In this document: positions 11,161 through 21,800 of the stretch, in pieces
Numbering within the stretch: position 1 is the first letter of the stretch
How the letters are laid out: every line of letters starts with the position of its first letter
From: Echinometra lucunter
Taxonomy: Eukaryota; Echinodermata; Echinoidea; Camarodonta; Echinometridae
Assembly (NCBI GenBank): GCA_029962745.1
Contig: CM057151.1
Location: 39,407,136-39,471,135 of the forward strand
Reading direction: 5' to 3'
DNA length: 64,000 nucleotides
Position numbers and translations under genes: made by a program
The notes under the pieces: model-generated
The model's input: only the letters and a program-made list of their open reading frames with translations
Database searches by the model: none
What the model was told of the DNA's origin: nothing

Positions 11161-14127
11161 TTATTTATAGGCATCAATAAGGAATTTTTTATAGCTGTTT
11201 TTGAAGGAGGCAAGAGATGGGCATCTTTTTATTTCTTTGGGTATTTTGTTCCATAAAATAACTCCAGCATATTTAACAGAATTTCGAGAAGATTCATAAT
11301 TTAACAAAGGTAAATATAAATCACTGGATTGTCTTGTTGAATATGAATGGACATTTGCAGTCAATTTAAAGTATTTTGTAAATATGGGAGGAAGCAACTG
11401 GTGCTCAAACATATACATAAAAGATGCTATTTGTAAATTATAAATATCAAAAATCTTAAGTACTTTAAACTTATAGAACAAAGGACCAGATGGTGTTCTA
11501 GGGTTGGAGTTATTAATTGCTCGTAATGCTCTCTTCTGTAAGACAAAGACTCTTTTTAAATGTGTTTGAGCACAGCTACCCCATATCATTGTGCAGTAAG
11601 ATAAATGTGGTAAAATTATTGCATTATAAATGTAAAACAGAATTTGACGTGGTATGAAATGTCTTAATCTAAATATAACACCAATGGCACAAGATATTTT
11701 TTGTAAAATTACATTTACATGAGGAGACCATGACAGGTTTTCATCTAGAGTGATTCCAAGAAAATTAATTGTAGAAACTTGTAATATGCTTTTATCGTTC
11801 ATGTAGATATCACTGAGATTGTCAAGAAGCTTCTTATTTTTTGTTTTGAATATCATATAATTTGTCTTAAAAGAGTTAATAACCAACTTATTTACAAGGA
11901 ACCACTCTTCAATCCTAGGTATTTCTACATTCAGGATAGAATTTAAATCAATAATACTTTTACCTGACAAAAAAAAACTTGTATCATCCGCAAAAATAAT
12001 AGGGCACAATTGATGACTAACATATTGGACATCATTGATATATAATAAAAATAATAAGGGGCCGAGGATTGAACCTTGCGGCACGCCTGTGTTTATTTGC
12101 AGTAATTGTGAATTTATACCATTGATGGATACAAACTGTTGTCTGTTACTCAAATAACTCTTAAACCATTCTAAAAAAGTACCTCTTATACCATAATGAT
12201 GAAGTTTATATAACAGAATTTTGTGATTTATTGAGTCAAAAGCTTTTGACAAGTCCAGAAATATACCCAACCCAATATTTTTGTTTTCAAATGCTGTATT
12301 GAGATTTTCAATAAATTCCAACAGGGCCATGCATGTAGAATGTCCAGATCGAAATCCAAATTGTTTATTGTATAATATATTATGTTTGTTTATGAAGGAC
12401 ATTAATTTGTTATAAACTAATTTTTCAAATACCTTTGAAAAAATAGATAAAAGTGAAACTGGACGGTAGTTTGTACACAAATGTTTATCTCCTTTTTTAA
12501 ATAAAGGCAAGACTTTGGCTATTTTCAAAGATTCTGGAAAGCATCCAGTTTCAATAGAAATATTGAATATATGTGACAGTACTGGAGCTATTACATGAAT
12601 TGACTTTTTTAAAACTCTGCTATCGATTTCATCATGCCCTGGGCTCTTGCCATCTTTTAATCCCAACACAGCATTTATAACATCAGCTTCAGATATGGCT
12701 GTACAAAAAAATGAATGAGGGTAAACAGTAGTTAAAAAGTTTGATGGATTCTTGTTACAAGGAGGTATTGTATCAAGAATACTATCTCCAATAGAAACAA
12801 AATATTGATTAAAATGCAACAAAATATCACCAGGTTCTGTTAAACATGTATTATCAACCACCAGAGATGGAAATTCAGATTTCTTTTTGTTTTTCAAAAC
12901 ATTATTAATTACCTTCCAAGTTCCCTTTAAATTGTTTTTAACGGAACCAAACTTTCTCTCATAATAATCTCTTTTAGCTTTTCTAATAGCAGAATTTACA
13001 ATATTCCGTTGCTTTTTATATACAGTTTCTCTGTATGATGTTGGATTTTTAATAAACTTGTGGTAAAGGGAATTCTTTTTGCGACAAAGCATTTTCAATG
13101 ATTTATTATACCAGGGGTTCCTTTTTATTTTGTTTTCTCTATATTCAAGCTTAGGAAAATGTGTATTATACAAACTACTGAATACATTCATAAATGCATC
13201 ATACATATTGTTTACATCAAAATTGTAAGAGGTATCAACAAGTAAAGTATTCCAATTAATGTCCTGCAATGAAGAACAAAATGATAAAATATTTTCTTCA
13301 TTAATAACTCTAATCCTTGGTGATGAGTGATATGACTTTTTCCCCGGTGAATCAATGTCAGACAATGTATAACTAAATATTGGCATGTGATCACTTATCG
13401 GGTATGTTATAATACCAGACAAAGAGATATTATTAAAATCATTTACAAAAATATTGTCTAACAAGGTAGAAGTTTCGGTCGTGACTCTGGTGGGTTTATT
13501 AATTACAGGTGTAAATGCATATGAACTCATAAATTGTAGAAGTTCAGATGACTGTACCGAATCGTGTAAAAAATGATCAATGTTAAAGTCTCCCATTATG
13601 TAACAGGATTTGTTTTCATTAACAATTTTAAAAAGCATTGGTTCAGTATATTCTTTAAAAGAAGGTACTGATTGAGATGGTGGTCTATAAATAATGCCCA
13701 CAATAACATTATGTCTATTGAACTTCAGTTCAATAAATAATGTTTCAACTTCATTAACAAATAAATTTAGGTCAGTACGTATTTTATAATTCAATGTATC
13801 TTTTATAAAAAAACCAACACCACCACCGGTTCGATCCTTTCTTCCTTTGTTCACAAAATTATAACCATCTAAGCTGAACACTGGTAATAAATTTTCATTA
13901 TCTTTCAACCATGTTTCGCTTAACCCTATAACAGAGAAATTAGTATTTATATTTGTTACACATGAATGGAGTTTATCAATATTCTTCTTAAGACTTCTCA
14001 TGTTACAATGCATAAAAGACAAAGATGAAGTATTGCACAAAGGTAAATCTTTTAATTCATAATATGATGAATCTAAGCATTTAGTAGGGACATCGTCCAT
14101 TAAGAATGTGCATAGGTAATTGTACAA
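11161..14127 (-). CDS. LINE ORF2: AP-endonuclease plus reverse transcriptase (L2/CR1-like)
   Basis: This intact 988-residue ORF encodes the protein that nicks genomic DNA and reverse-transcribes its own RNA at the nick. The apurinic-type endonuclease occupies about residues 35-255: N42 in FMHCNMRS, E71 in SETWL, YRPP at 147-150, GDFN at 179-182 and SDH at 245-247, all catalytic positions present. The reverse transcriptase follows at about 480-790, with KSPGHDEI, NYRPVSLLSIFSKVFEKL, FGFRSGHST, FLDLSKAFDSINH, GVPQGSILGPLLF and the catalytic FADD at 712-715. A C-terminal region to 988 has no RNase H signature I can recognise. The layout fits the jockey superfamily (CR1, L2, Daphne-type). There is no stop or frameshift, which points to a young copy. 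No ORF1 precedes it, so the element is either 5' truncated or of a single-ORF type. The first ATG is taken; an in-frame Met at residue 10 is an alternative. Confidence 0.93.
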   Translation of the reverse strand: MYNYLCTFLMDDVPTKCLDSSYYELKDLPLCNTSSLSFMHCNMRSLKKNIDKLHSCVTNINTNFSVIGLSETWLKDNENLLPVFSLDGYNFVNKGRKDRTGGGVGFFIKDTLNYKIRTDLNLFVNEVETLFIELKFNRHNVIVGIIYRPPSQSVPSFKEYTEPMLFKIVNENKSCYIMGDFNIDHFLHDSVQSSELLQFMSSYAFTPVINKPTRVTTETSTLLDNIFVNDFNNISLSGIITYPISDHMPIFSYTLSDIDSPGKKSYHSSPRIRVINEENILSFCSSLQDINWNTLLVDTSYNFDVNNMYDAFMNVFSSLYNTHFPKLEYRENKIKRNPWYNKSLKMLCRKKNSLYHKFIKNPTSYRETVYKKQRNIVNSAIRKAKRDYYERKFGSVKNNLKGTWKVINNVLKNKKKSEFPSLVVDNTCLTEPGDILLHFNQYFVSIGDSILDTIPPCNKNPSNFLTTVYPHSFFCTAISEADVINAVLGLKDGKSPGHDEIDSRVLKKSIHVIAPVLSHIFNISIETGCFPESLKIAKVLPLFKKGDKHLCTNYRPVSLLSIFSKVFEKLVYNKLMSFINKHNILYNKQFGFRSGHSTCMALLEFIENLNTAFENKNIGLGIFLDLSKAFDSINHKILLYKLHHYGIRGTFLEWFKSYLSNRQQFVSINGINSQLLQINTGVPQGSILGPLLFLLYINDVQYVSHQLCPIIFADDTSFFLSGKSIIDLNSILNVEIPRIEEWFLVNKLVINSFKTNYMIFKTKNKKLLDNLSDIYMNDKSILQVSTINFLGITLDENLSWSPHVNVILQKISCAIGVIFRLRHFIPRQILFYIYNAIILPHLSYCTMIWGSCAQTHLKRVFVLQKRALRAINNSNPRTPSGPLFYKFKVLKIFDIYNLQIASFMYMFEHQLLPPIFTKYFKLTANVHSYSTRQSSDLYLPLLNYESSRNSVKYAGVILWNKIPKEIKRCPSLASFKNSYKKFLIDAYK

Positions 14128-14664
14128 AGCTCAACCTTGCCTGGCTCACAAAAAAGCTGTGACCTATAACAGTTTGTATAGAAATATCCATTGAATTGCC
14201 TGAGAAGTAAAATGAATAATAAAGATGCATTAAATATGGCAAAATACAAAATACAATGAAAAAAATAGGGGAATGTGAATGCAAATCTAGATACAAAAAA
14301 AAACCAAAAAAACCAAAAAAGTCATATTTGAGATCACACCGTCTTGGAGTGGAAATGTACCCTGAAAATGGTGGAATAGATGCTTAAAAAGGGTGATTCG
14401 AACCGCTACGTTGGAATTCGACTCCCAAAGAAAGTGATCCCTTAGGACTTCCCAAAGACAATTTCCACTCCTCTATATACGTTAACATGGTTAAAAGGGT
14501 TCTAAAGGCATGATGTAACTACTTACAACCGCAATAACCGGACCATTATTAGGATGAAGAAGGACATAAAGTTATTGATGTATATACTCAGATTTTTTTA
14601 ATATGATCTCAACAAGGTGATATTGGACTCCCCAAATCCATTCCACTCTGCATTAGAGGGATAT

Positions 14665-15575
14665 ACACTAAGAAAAAAGGCTCCATTTTGCATTTTTAAG
14701 CAACACTGGCAGCACCTTTTGGGGTGCAATCTTGCACCCTACATGAAAAAGGTGCAAAAATGCACCCTTTTGTACTTGTTTGCACCCGGAAAATGCCCGC
14801 CTGCACCATTAAAGGTGTAACTTTGCACCTTTAAGGGTGCAGAAATTTTCGCATTCAAAAGGGTGCAAATTTGCACCTTCCCTAAACGGTACAACTCTGC
14901 ATCCTTAAAGGTGCAAAATGTAGCTCACTGCACCCTTAAAGGTGCAAAGTTGTACCCATAAAGGAGCTCCCAGTGTTGCATTTGAAGGGTGCAAAAATGA
15001 ACCTTTTTTTCTTAAGGCCGTATCTCACCAAAGGAGATGTCGCCGCGACGTCTCCATTTTTTTGTTGCAAATACGTCTCCAAGACGTCTCCGCGACAAAA
15101 AATGGTTTGCGCTCTCACCAAGGCGCAACTTCTAGGAAACTTAACGGAGACGTCTCCAAGCCAGGTCGCAATCACTTTGCTTGGAATTCGCGGAGACATC
15201 TCCTCTGTCGCGGCGACCTCTCTTAGACGTCTCCTCAGTCGCGGCGACCTCTCTGAGACGTCTCCTCTGTCGCGGCGAAGTCTCTGAGACGTCTCCTATA
15301 GTTGCAGCAAAGTTTCCGCAAACCTCGCAGAAACAAATAATCTCTGCAACTGATGGAGACGTCTCCGAGACGTCTCGGAGACCACGCGGAGACTGGAAAA
15401 CCGAAGTCTCCAAAAAAATCGAACATGTTCGAATTTCTTGCGACTCCTCGGAGACTCCATAATTTTCAGGAGACGTCTCGGAGACGTCGCGGAGACGTCT
15501 TTGCAACTAGCAAATCTGGAGTCGCAAACTAGTCGCGAATTAGTTTCAAGCCCAGTGAGATACCCCCTTTAGTGT
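14665..15575 (-). mobile_element. GGTGCA-rich MITE-like element, copy 2, interrupted by another element
   Basis: This copy is inverted relative to the other three. It starts ACACTAAGAAAAAAGG and is broken within its other terminal repeat: CTTTTTTTCTTA is followed by an inserted element and then GTGT. Without the insert it is about 354 bp, and its end matches copy 1. Confidence 0.75.
15015..15568. mobile_element. 554-bp GTCTC/GACGTC-rich element nested in a MITE (PIF/Harbinger-like)
   Basis: Terminal repeats AGGCCGTATCTCAC and AGGGGGTATCTCAC (12 of 14 identical) are flanked by TTA on both sides (15012-15014 and 15569-15571). A 3-bp TTA duplication is the PIF/Harbinger pattern. The interior is unusually GC-rich and dominated by AGACGTCTCC-type palindromes; I count about eleven GACGTC sites. 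It has no transposase ORF; open frames crossing it are by-products of the repeat. Confidence 0.75.
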
Positions 15576-16519
15576 CTATACTGGTGTGATTATTTGCAAT
15601 CACATCGACTGATCCATTAGGACGAAGAAGGACGTAGAATGACTGATCATGATGTGCTCGGATTTTGTTATATGATAACTAATCCCTTGCGATACAGAAG
15701 GATATTGATACGTAAGGTTGTCTGTCTCCTAACAGGTAAGCGAAAGGAAATACAACCTTATACGCATCAGTATGGCTCATAAAAAATTCTATCCTTCTGT
15801 AGTGTGATGGATTAGTTAAAAGCCTATAAAATCTATAATTCAAAGTGGCATTTACTCTTTTCCTGCCACCTTGAATGATGATTAGATAAGAGAAAAGAGG
15901 GAAGGAGGGAAGGAAAGAGGGAGGGAGAGATGGAGAGAGAGAGAGAGAGAGATCAACAACAGCACAAAAATTTATGAATTTGTACTGCATTTTTATACAT
16001 GTACTTTATTTTTGCTTTGCGTATCCCGAATGTGATTTACTAGTTTCCGTCGAAGGCCTTTACAAAAGCCTTCCAAAATTGATATTTGCAAATTAATCAA
16101 AACATGCTTGGAAAAGGATATTAGCTAAATACGATTTAGTGCTACATACTGATTATTAAGTCTTCTGGAAAGTGATGGCCTACGCTTCCAACCACATAGA
16201 GTCCCACGTGAAAATGAGTCACCATGGTCATTGATTGTGAACGACAATGGTTAACTATATTGTCTGAGTGCGGGGTGAATAGCAAGAAAGGTCACAGAAA
16301 TAGTTTGTGCTTTATCCTCTCTCTGAAAATTAATACCGACTCTTGAAGTAGGTGGAGAGCAGTGTGTCTCTAAAGCCTATTCTGTTCCATTATTATGTGT
16401 TATAGACATGATAGAGAGAAAACAAAAACGACCCCCAGAAAAAAATAAAAATAAAATAAAATTTTAAAAATCCATAATAGCATCAGTACTGTTAGATTCA
16501 GTCCTGTCCACTTTTAGTC

Positions 16520-16840
16520 ATTTGATTTAATCAAAAGTTTGATTTTGTCTAGCATTATTTGTACTGGGATATTTTCTACTAATATAGGGGGAAAAACCGC
16601 TATTACAGAACTTCACAACTACTGATTGCATTGATATTCAGTTCAATTCAGTATATCAAAATTCCAATCGATTTTGCTTAATCAAAGCTTTGGTTTTAAT
16701 TGGGCTGTCGTGTCTAGCATTATTTGTATAGGATTTTTTGCTAAAAGAAATGAAAAAGATGCCTCGCTGTCAGAGAAGTTCGCAGTTACAAAGGACAATT
16801 GATATTCAGTGCAGTACAGCCAAATTCCAACCTTTATTTC
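16520..16840. repeat. Diverged tandem duplication, period about 165 bp
   Basis: GTCTAGCATTATTTGTA occurs at 16548 and 16712, each followed by GGGATATTTTCTA/GGATTTTTTGCTA, then a GATATTCAGT-containing block and CAAAATTCC or CCAAATTCC. Confidence 0.6.
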
Positions 16841-17476
16841 AGCAGTATGCATTTTTTGTTAGTTTTTTTTTTGTTACATTGTATTTTTTTTGTTTTGCTT
16901 TTGTTGGCGAAATAGGAGTATACTGTTGTTCATATATCTTTAAACCATTTTCAGTGATCGAATTGGAAATTTGTGAAGCTAGCTTTCCATCGTGAGTGAC
17001 GTCATAAAATCTAGGAACTGGATAATCAAGCGATCCAGGGGTGCCCCTGTATGATCATTAAACTTGGCACGACGATCGTGTGCCCCGTTAACCTTTTTAA
17101 ACGCTGTGCACAATAAATTCGAGAGTATCTCTGTAGCTTTCCATGCATGTATGAGGATAGAAAAGAACCCTTAACATTTTAATTATGGAACGCCTACGTT
17201 TTCAAGAAATTACATTTGTAATACTGATTTTTAAAAGGTTCTGTCCATAAAAGCATCACCGATAGATGAAAAAAGTCAATGTTAATGCTCTTAATTGTGG
17301 ATATATCTCGGGATTTGAATAATCTTTTCTAGCTTTTCCACGAGAATCTCAGATGATGTTTTTCCCACGTTGAAGAGCACTATATTCATTGAAGAAAAAG
17401 ACATTTTCCTGGCCGGACAGATGCAATCGACTTAATTAGGCATCTATTGTCCTCAAAAAACTCATCGATTTGATCT

Positions 17477-17641
17477 TACTCTCTAAATTCCTTAGATTGA
17501 AAATCAATCTATAAGATTGTGGTGAGGGACCAATCCAAAATTAGATTGAGGAAAATATTGACTTCTAAATCTATTAGATTGATATTTTTCAATCAAATTT
17601 TGGATGGGTCCCTCATCTCAGTCTAAAGAATTTAGAGAGTA
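17477..17641. mobile_element. 165-bp AT-rich foldback element
   Basis: Ends TACTCTCTAAATTCCTTAGA and, inverted, TACTCTCTAAATTCTTTAGA. Inner blocks GAGGGACC and ATCCAAAATT are also inverted in order. No clear target duplication. Confidence 0.7.
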
Positions 17642-19786
17642 GGCATAAATGTTCCAGAAGCACAAAGAAAATGGCAGTTTTACCAAATCAAAACCTTTCA
17701 TCAACGACTGTTTTTTATCAGAAGTCACAGATCGGATCAGAATCGTAATACTGCAGAATAACATTGTGGGTTTGATATTCCCCGAAGGTCCAAACCTATA
17801 TGATTATTCTATGCCAGGAAGTCCATTAGTCTGGAAATATGTATTTGTGAATTTTTTCGAAGGTTTTGTTCCTGATGACATCTTTAGAAAAATGAAAGTT
17901 TGAAATATAAACCGTCAGGTACATGAATCCTGGAAATAACCTTCAGCATCTGAGTAATCTGTACAGGCCATAGAAACAGCCGTGGTCCCATACTATTCAA
18001 TTAGATTGATGTATCTATCAATCAGTCTTGTCGTCTTTTTTATCTATACGCATCATATCTGGGAGGTTTATAACAACGAATTATGTGATTTTCAAGATAA
18101 TTTGGCTGTATCAACCAATTAAATGAAAAAAGAATCTTAACAACCGAAGTATCGAGGCAGAAACTTTTCCGCTTTCCATTTCTGGGCAATCCCAAATCGG
18201 AGATCAGAGGCAATTACATGGGATGACAAGAACACGAGCAGACCATGATCTCCATGGTAACGCGTCTATTTCACGTCGGAAATCGCGCCGAACAAGGAAA
18301 TGCAAGTAAACGATTCCAGGTTGAAAGACTTAATACGCAGGTCGTTTGTCAAATTTAAAAAAAAGTGGGTGAAATTGTTTCTAAATGATCTGCTTGACCA
18401 AGGAATTCCTCTTGCATGAAGGTGATAAATTTCATGAACATGTGTCATGGCCTTTACCTTTCTTTTTATTTTACTATAAATCATTGTTGGTGCCATAGCG
18501 AAGCACGGGGGAAAGGCATAAATTTGGCGAAGGTTAAACGCCATGACGTTCTTTTCATCATATGAATTACGTCACCGGTCACACGATTCGGGAACATTCA
18601 TATAATCAAACACACACTATGACTGAGTCATGTTAGATGTAATAGAGTAAAAAAAGAAGCAGCCAAATGAAAAGTGTAGTTTTTGCCACCAGAACGTGAG
18701 AAGTTTTCAAAAAGAAAAAGAAAATATAATCAAATTCCATTTCTCTGAAATTAAATTTAGATCTGGCCTATCACAAAGAAGCGATTCATTATCTTGATAT
18801 TAAATGAAATAAGCTAAAAAGACCTCTAACTCACCACCACAAGCATCTGGAAAATTGCCCTGGAAATATTCCGAGGGGGGGGGGGGGATGAGGGAAAGAA
18901 GTAATGTAATTTGATGTTCAAATTCAAGACATCTATAAACGGAAAAGTCCCGTGCCATTTATTAAGGCCAGATACAATTATCCACTCCAACTGTCGAATC
19001 CGAGTACTTAAAGATGTCGATGTTTTTATGCACCCTACTCCTGAGACATTCTGACTGTCAAGCCGAAAATCAGGGATGCAGGATGATGGGGGACATTAAT
19101 CACGTGTTAATCACAATCCTATTTATTGGTGTAATTATTTCTGCACGGAAACGCTGATGAATACTTTGGTAACGCGAGAGTATAGTAATGGGAACATTAT
19201 ATTTTCCTTTTCTCCCTGTAGAAATGACAAGTTTCGAATTTCCGTTAAAATGAAAAAAAAATAAATAAAAGATAAAGGCCAGCGCAAGAATACTGAAAAA
19301 AATACTTTGGAACGCTATCTGATGACAGTAATAGGAAGAACGTGATCTTCTTTTTCTCCCTTCTTAAAGCGGACATACTTATTAAATTTTGGAAGTAAAC
19401 ATGTGCTTTCAGTTTCCTTTATAAAGCATTTCTTCACAAATATTTTGGATGAAATGGAAACAAAAATAGAATAGTATTTATTATATAGTTTTAAAGATAT
19501 TTTCAGCCTCTGGGATTACCTAATCACTGACGTTATCCCGGTTGGTTTTCAAAAGGCGCTGAAAATATTGCTGCTGTATTCATGGAACGACAAAGATAAA
19601 TTTTATTTTTCGTGGTAAAGTCCTGTGGCAAGGCACTTATTACTTTCACCTCTCTTTATGTAAATACGTAAAGGTACCAAGCGGTACCTTGTAGGTGGAA
19701 ATAGTTTGTTCAACTCGGCTGGAACCAGAAGAATAGTTTTAAACAAAAAGTTCTTTATTTTTTTATTTTCTTTTTAAATTAATCAA

Positions 19787-19796
<10 letters not shown>

Positions 19797-19821
<25 letters not shown>

Positions 19822-19912
19822 GTGCGCGTCTTGCTTAAGGATCCTTTGGGATGCATGCCTGTATTTATAGAGTGGCGAATGCGTGATACTTGGTGCGGGG
19901 GGGGGGGGGGGG
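19797..19912. repeat. G26 and G16 homopolymer runs
   Basis: G26 at 19797-19822 and G16 at 19897-19912, the longest pair of many such runs in the window. Confidence 0.95.
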
Positions 19913-21433
19913 AGGGGAGCGGCAAATGTCCGAAAAATCTCTAACAAGATCAATAAATAAATTTTGCGAAATTCCGACAAAAATCTATGACAAGCAGATG
20001 CAGTACTAACAAAAAACATTCAATGAATAAATTTTAGATAGACAGAAAAGATCAATAAATAAATTTTGAAAAACCCAGATATACATACATGTACATACAT
20101 CAAGGCTATCGCATTTAAAACACGCGTTTTTATTTTCAAATATAGAGAAAAAGTGTTTTTATCAGAACCCTGACATACATGTACATACAATTGATGTTCA
20201 CCCATTTGGTCGGGGTCACAGGTCAACAGATATGTTCACATATTACTCTCCTGTGCCATGTGTGTAATCGAGGTTATTCCACATTTTGCGTTTGGCCGAA
20301 TGGGGGAGAGGGAGCCTGTGACTCCTGTGCTCCTCAACCCCCTGGATACGCCCTAGCACATTAAAAATAGTTTATATCATTGATGTCATTTTTTGTTTCT
20401 TGAAAGCATGCCAACTTTTGATGATAACATAGTTAAACTTGGATGGAAACACACTTTTTTTTGCACAAAGCACAAAATGCTCAACAACAACAACCCCCCT
20501 CAAAACTGCATTCGCGAACTTCTCTAAAATAAATCCTGGAGCAAAATCTGTTGACAGAATAATGTTCTAAAATTGTATTTTTAAAGCCCTGTAATGCCTA
20601 TATATATTTAAAAAGAAACTAATTCCTCATTACCTTTAGTTTTCATTATCGTCTTGGCTGACGTCATTCCTGAAAGTAGAATATCAGTTTGAAAGTTAAT
20701 TACGTTTTGATGAATACGATTTCAAGAAATATATTGAGCGACGATTGATTTGGGATTTTCCCTTTCATTGCTTTCAATTAATCCATGACACTGTAATCAT
20801 GGTAATATTTTCCAAATAAGGAAAGTAATTTTTTCAACATTTAAGAAAAAAGTGTATGATTTATTAATGAAAACGATCAACGTCAAAGCCATTGGATTCC
20901 CTACAGGGGACTGTAAGGGAGCATCCCCATGAATTTTTTTTTTCATTCGATAAATTTACATTTTCATATTTCGTGCAAAAAGTAAATGTTGATAGCCATG
21001 GTACCCTTTCCTTTGTATTTGTTGGAAATAAAATTAAATTGCATACAACTGTCTGGAAATTTAAGATTGTGACATACATACACCTAGCCAGAGATTTAAT
21101 GACTTTTTCTGCTTATTGGAAACTGTTTGCTATATTGGTCGATTAACCCCCCTCCCCCCTTATGAGTGATCTAGCTATACGCCTCTACCAAAAAGGACTG
21201 ATATTGGTAATCGATATGCTTTGTTGAGGAGACTCTGTGTGTGCGTGTGCGTGTGTGTGTGGCCGGGGGGATATTCAATATATATAGGATTTTTGAAGAC
21301 CTATATAAGTCATCTAATACATTTTCATCATATTTCAATACAGCTTTGTAACGCTGAGCGACGTATTGGATGAATGCCCAGTGACGCCCAATCGCTCTTT
21401 GAGCATGGATAATATCCGTTACTGTGGTAGAAC

Positions 21434-21474
21434 CACTGATCTGTATGAAAAGAATCTTTTCATACAGATCAGTG
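21434..21474. mobile_element. 41-bp perfect palindrome flanked by 8-bp direct repeats
   Basis: Two perfect 19-base arms (CACTGATCTGTATGAAAAG and its complement) surround the 3-base loop AAT. The insert sits between two copies of GGTAGAAC (21426-21433 and 21475-21482). This is the footprint of an insertion with an 8-bp target duplication, but far shorter than any ordinary MITE. A hairpin-templated repair event is the alternative. Confidence 0.7.
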
Positions 21475-21530
21475 GGTAGAACTGATTACGGTTCTCAAGC
21501 GCCCCCCCCCCCCCCCCTCCCCTTGCCTGG

Positions 21531-21800
21531 CACTATGAACATGGCGGACAAAAGAAAGCGGACAAAATAAACAACCTCTCATTCTACCCTTCACAATGGT
21601 TCTGGTAGTCAAAAGAACATCCCTTCACAGCTATTATGTTTAATCATGTAGTTCCAGATGAATATGCATGTGACACCTGTTCCACATATTTTAGACAATA
21701 GCAGTGAAGGGATGTTCTTTTGACTACCAGAACCATTGTGAAGGGTAGAATGAGGGGTTGTTTATTTTGTCCGCTTTCTTTGTCCGTCATGTTCATAGTG
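21531..21800. repeat. Near-perfect 270-bp hairpin (105-bp arms, 61-base loop)
   Basis: The left arm 21531-21635 (from CACTATGAACATGGCGGACA) and right arm 21697-21800 are inverted copies with about four differences. It is probably a foldback element. Transcribed, it would form a long double-stranded RNA suitable for Dicer. No target duplication beyond a possible TGG is visible. Confidence 0.85.

Larger units (their letters stand above)
10852..14340 (-). mobile_element. L2/CR1-like non-LTR retrotransposon, near full length
   Basis: The element carries the intact ORF at 11161-14127. After the stop, its 3'UTR has a GA/CT microsatellite, a stem-loop near 11003-11044 and a terminal array of TGAA/TGAAA units (10852-10890) rather than poly(A), as is usual in L2-type LINEs. 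The 5' boundary is soft: an A-rich stretch at 14294-14320 is the last sequence that looks element-like. I could not find a convincing target-site duplication. Confidence 0.8.
14516..15705. repeat. Diverged direct repeats flanking GGTGCA element copy 2
   Basis: About 110 bases before the element (AGGATGAAGAAGGACATAAA ... CAGATTTTTTTAATATGATC) resemble 15582-15705 after it (AGGACGAAGAAGGACGTAGA ... CGGATTTTGTTATATGATAA). The element pair therefore landed inside or beside an older duplicated block. Confidence 0.6.
15706..21425. other. Intron, no gene
   Basis: Holds a (GA)n tract at 15931-15951, the duplication near 16.5 kb, the foldback at 17477, G runs at 18876 and 19797-19912, and two copies of AGATCAATAAATAAATTTT (about 19949 and 20049). 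No supported coding region. Confidence 0.7.

Noticed and set aside
10841..14650. CCACTCTG on both sides of the LINE as a target-site duplication
   Set aside because: The right-hand copy lies about 300 bases beyond the apparent 5' end of the element; eight bases can match by chance.
14942..15506. Several open frames rich in DVSETS or RGDLS motifs
   Set aside because: Arise from the GTCTC/GACGTC palindromes of the nested element, open on both strands; the protein repeats mirror the DNA repeats.
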